This document shows, in pieces, positions 9,305 through 17,454 of a DNA stretch of 64,000 bases (positions are counted from its first letter, which is position 1; the number at the start of each line of letters is the position of its first letter). Source of the stretch: Variovorax sp. YR216 (GTDB lineage: Bacteria > Pseudomonadota > Gammaproteobacteria > Burkholderiales > Burkholderiaceae_C); assembly GCF_900107745.1 (NCBI RefSeq), contig NZ_FNRO01000025.1, positions 1 through 64,000 of the forward strand, written 5' to 3'. The notes below the pieces were generated by a model. The model worked only from the letters and a program-made list of their open reading frames with translations. It was not told the DNA's origin and did no database searches. Position numbers and translations under genes: made by a program.

Positions 9305-9721
9305 TCAGCGATTTGCGCCGGAGCGCTTCTTCGTGGCCGGCTTCTTCTGAGGCGCCTTCGTCGCAGCCATCTCCCCGGCAGCCGGCTTCTTTCGCGCGGC
9401 CGCGCCGCCCTTGCGCAGGACGGCCTCCCAGGCCAGGCGGGCCCAGTGTGCCGCTTCCTCGCGGTCTTCATAGATTTCGGGCGGCGCTTCCACGTACGAG
9501 GTCGGCGTCAGCTTGCCCGAGCGCATGTACTCGAAAGGCGCGAGCCCCTTCGCCTCGAACTTCGCTCGGCTCTCCTCGTCAGTCTTGAGGTACAGGCGCT
9601 CGCCGCTCACGAGGCCGAACATCCGACCCTCGTGGAAGATGCCGTGGCCGCCGAACATGCGGCGGGCTGACACACGGCCGAAGCGCTCGAACACTTCGGG
9701 GAGTTCCTCGGCCAGTTTCAT
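9305..9721 (-). CDS. TfoX/Sxy N-terminal domain protein
   Basis: About 138 residues: a TfoX-N domain (RVSARRMFGGHGIFHEGRMF, LYLKTDEESRAKFEAKGLAP) followed by a Lys/Ala/Pro-rich basic tail. It lacks the TfoX C-terminal domain of true competence regulators; such short TfoX-N proteins with basic tails are common in Burkholderiales and of unknown function. Start chosen at the conserved MKLAEELPEVFERFG. Confidence 0.8.
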   Translation of the reverse strand: MKLAEELPEVFERFGRVSARRMFGGHGIFHEGRMFGLVSGERLYLKTDEESRAKFEAKGLAPFEYMRSGKLTPTSYVEAPPEIYEDREEAAHWARLAWEAVLRKGGAAARKKPAAGEMAATKAPQKKPATKKRSGANR

Positions 9722-9874
9722 CGTCTTATGCCCAGTTTCATGAGGAAGCGCTGGCGGACCGACAACCAATGGCTCATGGCGCGTAGGAAAGAAGAGTGGT
9801 TCGGAGCGAAATTCTGACCGAGGTCGGAAGGTCCGGAGTTGGCCGGATTCTGCCTCTCGAGTGCGCTACTCCAC

Positions 9875-10072
9875 CTACCTGCTTGCGTTTCGGTCGCCTT
9901 TGGAGGCGCCCACCGCAATCACCCTGAAGAGGCAAGCCATAACTCCCGTCGCGAGGCCGAGGACGCCCATGCCCAAATTCCGGTCGGAGAATGCGAAGGC
10001 CACCAAAAGGAGCGAAGCCACCAAGGGCAACCAGAACGTCCAAAGCTGCTCGACGAACGAGAGGAAGCGCAT
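9875..10072 (-). CDS. Small membrane protein
   Basis: 65 residues with two hydrophobic segments, LWTFWLPLVASLLLVAFAF and LGLATGVMACLFRVIAVGA, and charged ends, consistent with a two-pass inner membrane protein. No family recognised. Confidence 0.5.
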   Translation of the reverse strand: MRFLSFVEQLWTFWLPLVASLLLVAFAFSDRNLGMGVLGLATGVMACLFRVIAVGASKGDRNASR

Positions 10073-10158
10073 CTGCGAGTCTCCAGTTTGAAGTGGTCAC
10101 GGTTGCGACGAGGTGCTCGCAGCCTACTGTATCGAGAGCCTCGCGTGGGCCGAACTGG

Positions 10159-10707
10159 CTATGGGCCAGTTCGAGCCTCCTCGGTTCGTGTCTGGACCAA
10201 TCCGAGCTTACGCAGTTGCTCCTCGAGTTCGGCTGTCGTGGTCCAAGGCAAGATTTCCGAGTTATTTCGCTCGTCCGGTGGATTTGACGGCAGACCATCA
10301 GACCATCCCCCGTGTCCTACGAGAGGTAGCAATGGACGGCGGTGCAGCCAAGCGAGGCAAACCTCAGAAATCGTGCCGGCCCTTCCACCGATGACGATGC
10401 AGGCATCACCCGACAAGGCCATGAGCAAGTTGCGCGCGTCACCCATGCCGCAGGGCACAACCACCGTTGCGGGCCAATCAGCGGGCGGCATGTGGTCAGG
10501 TGGCACGATGCTCAACACCAGACCGCCCGCACCTATGGCACGTTCGGCAGCAACCCTTGTTGCGGGACTACCGCAGCCGCTAACCAAGGTCATGCCGAGC
10601 GAAGCCAAGAGCGCGCCGACTTCACCCGCCCGCTCAAACGCCGAGGAGCCTGGTTCGGCGCTACCAAGCACGCAAATTTGGGGCCGCCGAGTTATTGGAG
10701 TCGTCAT
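10159..10707 (-). CDS. SLOG-superfamily protein (TIGR00725/LOG-like)
   Basis: 182 residues with a Rossmann-like order: ICVLGSAEP, LVSGCGSPAT, and GGRAGTISEVCLAW at about 115-128. That last motif corresponds to the PGGxGTxxE signature of LOG/lysine-decarboxylase-like proteins, here with GRAG for GxGT spacing. SLOG proteins bind nucleotides or nucleotide signals or cleave cytokinin-like nucleotides. The Glu is kept. No partner gene is adjacent. Confidence 0.75.
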   Translation of the reverse strand: MTTPITRRPQICVLGSAEPGSSAFERAGEVGALLASLGMTLVSGCGSPATRVAAERAIGAGGLVLSIVPPDHMPPADWPATVVVPCGMGDARNLLMALSGDACIVIGGRAGTISEVCLAWLHRRPLLPLVGHGGWSDGLPSNPPDERNNSEILPWTTTAELEEQLRKLGLVQTRTEEARTGP

Positions 10708-10805
10708 GGTCGGAGAGGCATCGCTTAGATGGATTGGGGAGCGCCTGAAAGTCGTCTCACGGCCGGATTCTGAATTGGTTCACACGAGCCGCCGTCAGTC
10801 CGCGG

Positions 10806-11267
10806 TCAGAGCATCTTCCGATAGACAACGAATCCCGATTTCTCGGCAACCTTGTCGTAGAGCATCATCGCCGTGGCATTGGTCTCATGGGTTTGCCAGT
10901 ACACCCGCGGTGCACCGGCCTCCCTCGCCCGCCGGTAGACTTCCTCGATGAGCGCGCGTGCGACGCCCCTCCCTCTGGAAGCTTCGACTGTGTAAAGGTC
11001 CTGCAGATAGCAGCTCGGGCCGCGCTGAATGGTGCTGCGATGGAAGAGAAAGTGGGCGAGGCCGAGAAGGCCCGAAGAGTTCTCCGCCACCAGCGCATGC
11101 ATTGGCTCGTCGGCATCAAGGAAGCGCGACCAGGTCGTGCGCGTGATGTCGGCCGGTAACGCCGTCGCTCCGCTGCGACCATAGAACGCGTTGTAGCCAT
11201 TCCAGAGTGACAGCCAAGCCACGAAGTCGCCCTCAACGGCTGGACGGATGAAGAATTGTTCGGACAC
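10806..11267 (-). CDS. GNAT-family N-acetyltransferase
   Basis: 153 residues. The acetyl-CoA-binding motif A is visible as LQDLYTVEASRGRGVARALI (R-x-x-G-x-G/A), followed by motif B MMLYDKVAEKSGFVVYRK. It starts IRPAVEGDFVAWLSLW, as GNAT enzymes do. Acceptor unknown. Confidence 0.9.
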   Translation of the reverse strand: MSEQFFIRPAVEGDFVAWLSLWNGYNAFYGRSGATALPADITRTTWSRFLDADEPMHALVAENSSGLLGLAHFLFHRSTIQRGPSCYLQDLYTVEASRGRGVARALIEEVYRRAREAGAPRVYWQTHETNATAMMLYDKVAEKSGFVVYRKML

Positions 11268-11361
11268 AGTAGGACTTGAGCTTGGACGGTTGGGGAAGCG
11301 AGGACGGAGTTTCTAGACGAGCGTCGAAGGTCTGGTTCCGCATCCTGCCACAGGCCGCGTG

Positions 11362-11673
11362 CTATCGAAGGCGATAGCCCCCTGGGTTCTCTGCTTCCTC
11401 ATCGCGCCTCGTCGGATAGAACGGCTTCTTCTCGTCGAGGTCGTAGAACAGCTGCCCATGGATTCCCATCGCTTGGGCCTTGACGACTCGACGCGCCCAT
11501 AGCGCCTCGAATGCTCTGTTGAGAGCTGCTTCGTGTCCGCCGCGCCCGTACACCTCATCGATGAAAGCGATGTCCTGACCTTCAGGAAAGATGAGCGCGA
11601 ATTCTTCGTCAGTAGCGGCAAAGATGTCGTACACGCAGTTCACTGCGCCGTCGATGACCTGAATGTTCTTCAT
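11362..11673 (-). CDS. Conserved hypothetical protein
   Basis: 103 residues starting MKNIQVIDGAVNCVYDIFAA, with EEFALIFPEGQDIAFIDEV and a C-terminal KPFYPTRRDEEAENPGGYRLR. I recall near-identical small proteins in other Burkholderiales, without assigned function. Soluble and acidic. Confidence 0.65.
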   Translation of the reverse strand: MKNIQVIDGAVNCVYDIFAATDEEFALIFPEGQDIAFIDEVYGRGGHEAALNRAFEALWARRVVKAQAMGIHGQLFYDLDEKKPFYPTRRDEEAENPGGYRLR

Positions 11674-11727
11674 CTAAGGTTCTTGGTGGGGGTCGGCATC
11701 GGAGGTCCGCCGTTGGCCATCTGCAGT

Positions 11728-11997
11728 CTAGGCGTTGGGCGGGGTCCAGTTGGACGTGTTTGCATCAAGCCCAAGGCGCTTCTGAATTCCGATGACAACG
11801 TCGTACAGCGTCCTTGGGCTATCCATAGCACGTTGGAACTCCGCTTCCGTGATTTCATCTTCCCGCCATGCGTTCACCAGCGACCCCGCGTCATAGCGCA
11901 CGAAGTACCTGTCCCCGCGGCGAACAACCTGGCCGTGCTGAAGCTCGTAGATAGTCTCATTCAGGAATGCGTCCCGAGGGTCCGGTTGTGGCCGCAT
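11728..11997 (-). CDS. Conserved hypothetical protein
   Basis: 89 residues (DAFLNETIYELQHGQVVRRG, then AWREDEITEAEFQRAMDSPR). Soluble, mixed charge. The same strand and short distance to the gene at 11362-11673 allow co-transcription, but a copy of the dispersed repeat lies between them. Confidence 0.55.
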   Translation of the reverse strand: MRPQPDPRDAFLNETIYELQHGQVVRRGDRYFVRYDAGSLVNAWREDEITEAEFQRAMDSPRTLYDVVIGIQKRLGLDANTSNWTPPNA

Positions 11998-12238
11998 TCT
12001 GCCGGAGCTTGCCAGCGCCGGTCCGCGCCTAAGCGGTCATCGGGCTTGCTCGGAAGCGGCCGTTCGTCGCATGCCTGAGCGGACAAGCTCAAGCTGCAGT
12101 GGTCGCCGGAGCAGATTGCGGGGTGGCTCAAACACACTTACCCTTGCGACGAGAGCCCAAGCGTTCCGCATGTTGCCCGCGGTTGAAACCCTGGCCAGAG
12201 GGAACTAAGCTGGACGCGAAGACCTGAAGGGGGCGCAC

Positions 12239-12679
12239 ATGGCAAAGACCGGCATTGACAGCGCCATCGCAGAGAGCCATGCGGCTCTGGATGCTATCTT
12301 GAGGGGCGACCCCGGTGGGTACGAGTCCTTGTTCTCCACTGCCGAGGACGTGACGCTTGGAAACCCGTTCGGCCCCTATGCGCGCGGTCGGCGTAACGTC
12401 GAGGAGACACTGGCCCGTGCGGCCGCAAACTACCGCGACGGAGAGGCCACGGGGGTCGACCTGGTCGAGCGGTACGTCTCCGATGAGCTCGCATGTATTG
12501 TCGAGGTCGAGCACGGACGGGCGAAGGTTGGCGGCGGCGCTAACCTCGTACCGGTGGCTGTTAGAGTGACCAGCGTCTTTCGGCTGGAGGGAGACAAGTG
12601 GAAGCTCGTTCATCGGCATGCAGACCCGATTACAACGCCGCGTCCGGCCTTGTCTGTTATAGCCCCTGGCGCTGGCTAA
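12239..12679 (+). CDS. NTF2-like/SnoaL-type protein
   Basis: 146 residues with the DUF4440/SnoaL pattern: an N-terminal helix (AIAESHAALDAILRGDPGGY), the LFSTAEDVTLGNPFGPYARG strand-loop, and the closing RVTSVFRLEGDKWKLVHRHAD. A cone-shaped alpha+beta fold is expected. Enzyme or binding role unknown. Confidence 0.8.
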   Translation: MAKTGIDSAIAESHAALDAILRGDPGGYESLFSTAEDVTLGNPFGPYARGRRNVEETLARAAANYRDGEATGVDLVERYVSDELACIVEVEHGRAKVGGGANLVPVAVRVTSVFRLEGDKWKLVHRHADPITTPRPALSVIAPGAG

Positions 12680-12779
12680 CGCACGCCGGCGGGTGTTAGG
12701 AGCTTGAACGAGGGGTGACGACCGCTCCTGGCCTGACGCTGCGGGCGGCCCGCGCATTGTGCAGGGCCGCCAATGGCCG

Positions 12780-13400
12780 TCAAGCATCCGTGTGCTCCGC
12801 CAACTCCAAGGCATCCTCGACCTCGATGCCGAGGTAGCGTACCGTGCTTTCAATCTTGCTGTGCCCAAGGAGCAACTGCACGGCGCGCAAGTTCTTCGTG
12901 CGCCGGTAAATCAACGATGGCTTCGTCCTGCGCATCGAATGGGTGCCGTAAGCCGAGCTGTCGAGGCCGATTTCCTCAACCCAACTATCAACGATGCGAG
13001 CGTACTGGCGAGTTCCGATGTGCGGCGATTCATGAATCCGGCTTGGGAAGAGGAAGTCTCCCGCCTTCAGATGCGCTGCCGCAATCCACGCCTCTACGGC
13101 CAACCGCGTTGGCCCCGTCATCTCGAACTGGACTGGCTGCCCGGTCTTCTGCTGCATCACCTTGGCGCGGGCCGCAGCGCGCTCACCGTTTGAGACGTCG
13201 CGGACCCGGAGTTGCACCAAGTCGCAGGCTCGGAGCTTGCTGTCGATGCCGAGGTTGAACAGCGCGAGGTCGCGCACCCGACCTTGCAGTTCCAACCGCA
13301 CCCGAATGGCCCAGATTTCCTTGAGCCTGAACGGAGTCTTCTGGCCGACCAGCTTGCCCTTGTTCCATGCTTCGCGATGAGTCGTCGAGATTGCTTGCAT
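12780..13400 (-). CDS. Compact tyrosine recombinase/integrase
   Basis: 206 residues, essentially only the catalytic domain. Catalytic residues in order: Arg in SKLRACDL, Lys in QQKTGQP, HSMRR, the His in LLGHSKIEST and the nucleophile in VRYLGIE. No SAM-like core-binding domain precedes it. This FimB/FimE-like size class is common as solitary genes in Burkholderiales. It sits in the middle of the small-gene zone and could act on DNA there, but no attachment sites are evident. Confidence 0.88.
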   Translation of the reverse strand: MQAISTTHREAWNKGKLVGQKTPFRLKEIWAIRVRLELQGRVRDLALFNLGIDSKLRACDLVQLRVRDVSNGERAAARAKVMQQKTGQPVQFEMTGPTRLAVEAWIAAAHLKAGDFLFPSRIHESPHIGTRQYARIVDSWVEEIGLDSSAYGTHSMRRTKPSLIYRRTKNLRAVQLLLGHSKIESTVRYLGIEVEDALELAEHTDA

Positions 13401-13521
13401 GATGAGCTCCTGTAGAGGAAAGGAACCTCAGTCTGCGCTGGTAGCTCTGGCGACGGGCAGCTTCTCTGGACTCTCTCCGAACGGCTCGGTCTACGATGCC
13501 AACCTTAAAGCGCGAACAGAG

Positions 13522-14091
13522 ATGAAATCCGACAAACCTAGCAACGGTGCGTCCTGGGGCGATGTCAAAGCAAAGCTGGCCCACTTCGACCGCGACGGCT
13601 TGGTCGGATTGGTTCATGACCTCTGCGCGGCGAGCAAGGACAACCAAGTATTCCTTCATACGCGTTTCGAACTCGGCGGAGATGGCTTGGCACCGTACAA
13701 GGCCACCATCAACCGTTGGCTCTGGCCCGACACGCTCCGAAACCAGGGAGTCTCCGTCGCCAAGGCGAAGAAGGCCATCGCGGACTACAAGAACGCCATT
13801 GGCCAACCGGAGGGTTTGGCTGAATTGATGGTCTTCTACTGCGAACGCGCATCAGCCTTCAGCATCGAAGTCGGGCTGCAGGATGAGGCCTTCTTCGCGG
13901 CGCTCGTGCGGATGTTCGAGCAGGCGTTGCAGGCTATCGCGAGGCTGCCAGATGCGCAGCGCCCCCTTCTGATGCAACGTTTGGGTGCCGTGTGCCGTGC
14001 CAGCTACAGCATCGGCTACGGGGTTGGTGAAGCCATGAGCGAGCTGCTTTTCGAGTACGGTGACGACGAGTTGCCGCAATCGCCGCAGTGA
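13522..14091 (+). CDS. DUF6155 family protein
   Basis: 189 residues starting MKSDKPSNGASWGDVKAKLA, with FDRDGLVGLVHDLCAASKDN and VAKAKKAIADYKNAIGQP, the features of DUF6155. Predicted all-helical. The frame is open upstream, but that region overlaps the integrase promoter area. Function unknown. Confidence 0.7.
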   Translation: MKSDKPSNGASWGDVKAKLAHFDRDGLVGLVHDLCAASKDNQVFLHTRFELGGDGLAPYKATINRWLWPDTLRNQGVSVAKAKKAIADYKNAIGQPEGLAELMVFYCERASAFSIEVGLQDEAFFAALVRMFEQALQAIARLPDAQRPLLMQRLGAVCRASYSIGYGVGEAMSELLFEYGDDELPQSPQ

Positions 14092-14253
14092 GGCTCCGGC
14101 AGGTCGTCGCTTCGGCAGACGTGTAGCCTCCGAACTCGATGTGGGAAGGGTCCTCGTCCGTCTGCTATTCCGGCTGACTCCCCCCTGGATTGACTAAGTT
14201 AGTCAGCTTCAACGGATACAGTCGGGCGCATGGCAACAGCAAAGGAGAAAGTC

Positions 14254-14796
14254 ATGGCCCAAACGTACTTGCAAGTTCAAAAGCAAATCCAGAGTCTGCA
14301 ACGTGAGGCAGAGAGGCTACGGATGCGAGAGATGAGTGGAGTCATCGACCGCATCAAGGTAGCAATCGCTGAATATGGCATCACCGCCGAGCAACTCGGA
14401 TTCGGTTCCCCATCGAAGGGCGTCATTGCCAAGAAGACTTCAAGCAAGGCCCCGAGCGCGGGAAAAGCCAAGTATGCCAATGGACAGGGACAAGTCTGGG
14501 GAGGCATGGGGCCTCGACCGGCGTGGTTGCGCGCGGAACTGGAAGCCGGCAAGTCGCTCGAGGACTTCCTGGTGAGTAAGGCCTCGACCCAGGCGAAGCC
14601 GGCTACCGGCAAGACTCGGGCTACCGCGACGAGGCCGGCCGCTGCCAAAACTGCGAAGGGCGCGCAAAAGCGTCGCGCGAAAAAACAGTATGCGGACCCA
14701 GCGAGTGGTAAAACTTGGGCAGGGATGGGGCCTCAGCCCGGATGGCTTAAGGACCTAGTCGCGTCTGGCAAGACGCTTGAGGAACTCGCGGTCTAG
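14254..14796 (+). CDS. H-NS-family nucleoid protein with two DNA-binding heads
   Basis: 180 residues. A coiled-coil oligomerisation region covers about 1-45. A first H-NS DNA-binding module covers about 74-107 (VWGGMGPRPAWLRAELEAGK) and a second about 146-180 (TWAGMGPQPGWLKDLVASGK), joined by a Lys/Ala/Thr linker. H-NS proteins silence A+T-rich foreign DNA. The start at 14254 is supported by GGAG ahead of it; an ATG at 14230 is less likely. The duplicated head is unusual. Confidence 0.9.
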   Translation: MAQTYLQVQKQIQSLQREAERLRMREMSGVIDRIKVAIAEYGITAEQLGFGSPSKGVIAKKTSSKAPSAGKAKYANGQGQVWGGMGPRPAWLRAELEAGKSLEDFLVSKASTQAKPATGKTRATATRPAAAKTAKGAQKRRAKKQYADPASGKTWAGMGPQPGWLKDLVASGKTLEELAV

Positions 14797-14819
14797 CCCG
14801 GAGAGAAACCTGAAGCCGT

Positions 14820-15086
14820 ATGACCGATGCATCGAACCGACAAGATGAGCTGAACAAACCGGCGCTTTGCGCTTCATGCGCCGCAGTCCAGCGCAACTGG
14901 CGCCGCGCGCCCGGGCATGCCGAACTGGTTCAAATGTCTAGTCGCAAGGTGGAGCGCAGCGATGGCGATAGCGGCGGTCACACGGTCACCATCACCAGCT
15001 ACCGTTGCGACGCCTGCGGCACGCGGTGGGAGTACGAAAACGACAAGACAAACCAACAAGCAGGCTGGTCAGTCGTTGAGAAGTAG
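14820..15086 (+). CDS. Small zinc-ribbon-like protein
   Basis: 88 residues with two Cys pairs, CASC near 17-20 and CDAC (YRCDACGTRWEYE), spaced as in a zinc ribbon. It begins 24 bases after the H-NS stop and may be co-transcribed with it. Function unknown. Confidence 0.6.
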   Translation: MTDASNRQDELNKPALCASCAAVQRNWRRAPGHAELVQMSSRKVERSDGDSGGHTVTITSYRCDACGTRWEYENDKTNQQAGWSVVEK

Positions 15087-15241
15087 GTTCTCTTCTCAGG
15101 GTCGAGGTCTGCTGTCGGCCGACCGGAGCCTGTAGCGGCCATCGTCTCGGGGGAAGGCCCAGCGCATGGGATAGCTCCGCTCAATGGCGCGCATCTAGAT
15201 TCGCAAACCCGCGATGCCGCGCCCGATGGCAGCATGGACGC

Positions 15242-15319
15242 ATGAAGCTCCAAAAAGTCATCGGCCTTGCAATCAGCGCCTCGGGTCTCGCCGTCATCGT
15301 CTCCGGCATCATCCATTAG
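15242..15319 (+). CDS. Very small hydrophobic peptide
   Basis: 25 residues: MKLQKVIGLAISASGLAVIV then SGIIH. A single predicted membrane helix with a basic start, like many stress-related small membrane peptides. It could also be the remnant of a longer two-helix protein. No strong Shine-Dalgarno, so confidence is limited. Confidence 0.35.
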   Translation: MKLQKVIGLAISASGLAVIVSGIIH

Positions 15320-15457
15320 GCGAGCGCCACTGGTGTAGTGGAGTTCGAACCAAGTGGCCTTGCGCGCGCCGCGAACGCCCGCTTTCCCGCAAAGTCTGGG
15401 GTGCAGGCGACCGTCTAGTCTTGGCCGGAAGAAGCCGCTTGCGGATGCCTCTGCCCG

Positions 15458-15643
15458 TTAGCTATACAAGACCGTCAAAATCACGCAGCCCACTGCGATG
15501 ACTCCGACAACAATGGCTTCGGCCTGATTGAGGGTCAATTTTTTCTTGAAAACGAACTTTGCAAGCAAGCAAATTGCGATTGCTGCGACGCAACCTAGAA
15601 GGTATGCCATCGCGGCTGACGTATTGGCGGGATTGATTTTCAT
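15458..15643 (-). CDS. Small two-helix membrane protein
   Basis: 61 residues: a hydrophobic segment AMAYLLGCVAAIAICLLAKF, the polar KKKLTLNQAE, then VVGVIAVGCVILTVLYS. The Lys-rich loop suggests a cytoplasmic turn between two inner-membrane helices. No family recognised. Confidence 0.55.
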   Translation of the reverse strand: MKINPANTSAAMAYLLGCVAAIAICLLAKFVFKKKLTLNQAEAIVVGVIAVGCVILTVLYS

Positions 15644-15889
15644 CGTTAGCTCGCCACCTTACCTGTAAGCATAAGCATGGTGTCCAGCACGAGCCAAAGG
15701 CCAATTAGCACAACGTCCATATGAGCGTCGTTGGTTGTGGCCGAGCTTGAAGTTCGTGTGCACACGCCCCGGCCGCCGCGGCCCCTATTGGTTCTGGTCG
15801 ACTGTAGCCTGTCGTCTCGGCGTTCGGGACCAAGGCTGACCTCGGGTCTCGCGATGGAGCAAAGAATGGGCGTTTGCTACAGTGCTTCT

Positions 15890-16243
15890 ATGACCGACGC
15901 GACCACGCTCCCTCCTGACCTTCAAGCCGCAATGCGTGAACGCGACGAAGCCTTTTACGCGGTCGATTCGGCTCGGTGGGGTAGATACACAGCGAGCAAT
16001 TTCACGACTGTCCAGCAGAACGGCCAGTTCATGTCTCGGACCGAACGGATTGGCAACCTCCAAACGCAGAAGCATCGGCCCTATGTCCCGCGGGAACGCG
16101 AGAAACACGAACAGCAAGGAGACCTTGTAGTCACTCGTTTTTTCAGCGGCGGGCTGTGGGTAGTTGAGGTCTGGAAGCGTATTGACGGCGCATGGGCGAC
16201 CGTCATGACTCAAGCCACCACGGCGATTTCCGACAAGCCCTAA
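15890..16243 (+). CDS. DUF4440/NTF2-like protein
   Basis: 117 residues starting MTDATTLPPDLQAAMRERDE. The pattern AFYAVDSARWGRYTASNFTT, a middle segment, then LVVTRFFSGGLWVVEVWKRI and GAWATVMTQAT fits an NTF2-like fold as in DUF4440 proteins. The start at 15890 is chosen over upstream in-frame codons because TACAGT just ahead looks like a -10 element. Confidence 0.7.
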   Translation: MTDATTLPPDLQAAMRERDEAFYAVDSARWGRYTASNFTTVQQNGQFMSRTERIGNLQTQKHRPYVPREREKHEQQGDLVVTRFFSGGLWVVEVWKRIDGAWATVMTQATTAISDKP

Positions 16244-16451
16244 CCCGCTGCTCATAGGTTGTCGGTGGCCTTTCCGGTACCGACTTCGCCCTTGACACTA
16301 TCGACGTCGGGGCTCTGAGAGATGCGAGCAGGGAAGGCCACTTGTGGCCTGCTCCTGCACATCGCAGCTGCGCCATCACGCGCCGCCCAGAAGCATGCAC
16401 CCTCCCAGCCGGCCTCGAGGCATCATTGCGACCCGGTAAAAGGACTTGCGC

Positions 16452-16916
16452 ATGTACTACGTCGTAGTGGCCGTTCTGATGTTTGCTCTGCCCGTTCTTT
16501 CGGTTATCTGGGAGATGGGGCATGGCGGTGCGGCCCTCACACCGCTTCTCATCGCGAAGTGGTACGTCTTCTGGGCAGTGGGATGGCGCCTGTTCCTCGC
16601 GGGTGTCCGACAGGTAGCCCAGCCTGCCTACACCGCACAAGAAATCCTGGGACTCAAGAGCGACGAGTCCTTGGTTGTGGTGCGCGAACTCGGCTTCGCA
16701 AATCTCGCGATGGGAACGTTGGGCATCCTGAGCATCGCTGTCCCGCCCTGGCAACTGGCAGCCGCGCTGGCCGGAGGCATCTTCTATGCACTGGCCGGCG
16801 TGGCCCACGTGCTTCAGCCACACCGTAACCGCCTTGAGACTGTGGCGATGCTGTCGGACCTGTTCGCCGCCGTCGTGCTGCTAGGCACTTGTATCCTTGC
16901 ATTCTTCGGCCGCTGA
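16452..16916 (+). CDS. DUF6790-type integral membrane protein
   Basis: About 154 residues with four hydrophobic helices (YYVVVAVLMFALPVLSVIW, LIAKWYVFWAVGWRLFLAG, ANLAMGTLGILSIAVPPWQL, MLSDLFAAVVLLGTCILAFF). FANLAMGTLGILS and LFAGVRQ-like motifs match DUF6790. Start at 16452 with AGGA eight bases upstream. Role unknown. Confidence 0.7.
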   Translation: MYYVVVAVLMFALPVLSVIWEMGHGGAALTPLLIAKWYVFWAVGWRLFLAGVRQVAQPAYTAQEILGLKSDESLVVVRELGFANLAMGTLGILSIAVPPWQLAAALAGGIFYALAGVAHVLQPHRNRLETVAMLSDLFAAVVLLGTCILAFFGR

Positions 16917-17096
16917 CGAGCGAGTGACCGGTCCGGCGAACTTATCACCGTGGCATACCGACACAGGGTTCGTCGCGGGAGCGCTCAGTGGAAGGCGGAA
17001 CGTAGAGGCCGAAAGTGGGGTTGTGGCCGACTGTAGCCTGTCAGCCTCGCCGGAGCTTCGGGCCCCGGGGTGTTGCCCTTCAAGGGCCAGCGAGCC

Positions 17097-17318
17097 TCAA
17101 GCAGCCTTGAGTAGCGCGGCGGGCAGGAATGGGAGGATGTTGCTCATCGCCCGCGAAACGAACTGCTCCTTCTCGCCCACAGGTGCAACGTAGTGGAGTG
17201 CGCTCTCAGCGGCCTCGACACCTTCAAGCCGCGCAATAATCCACGCGGCCACGGCTCTACTTGGGCTCCTGGAACGAGTGGTCGCGGGACCTCTCACTTC
17301 CGATCGAGGAGGGCCCAC
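17097..17318 (-). pseudogene. Possible 3' remnant of an unknown gene
   Basis: The last 50 codons (AVAAWIIARLEGVEAAESAL, then GEKEQFVSRAMSNILPFLPA) look like real protein, while the first 20 (RSEVRGPATTRSRSPSR) do not. This suggests the tail of a gene whose 5' end has been lost. No family recognised. Confidence 0.3.
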
Positions 17319-17454
17319 CTTATTAATGTTCCGAGGGGCCGGTAGATCAGAGCCTTGACGAATGAATGGCGAACCTGGACTTTCGAGCCATGACTTACGT
17401 CGGCATCTGGCTTGCCAAGCACGCGCATTACTTTCCAGACAGCGGAGTTCCTGG

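Noticed and set aside
12128-12868. 246-codon minus-strand frame
   Set aside because: It overlaps the NTF2-like gene at 12239-12679, which has a recognisable fold and better codon use.
8033-17048. Integron cassette array with attC sites
   Set aside because: The genes point both ways and no GTTRRRY/RYYYAAC core pairs or integron integrase are visible. The dispersed sequence does not fold like attC by eye.
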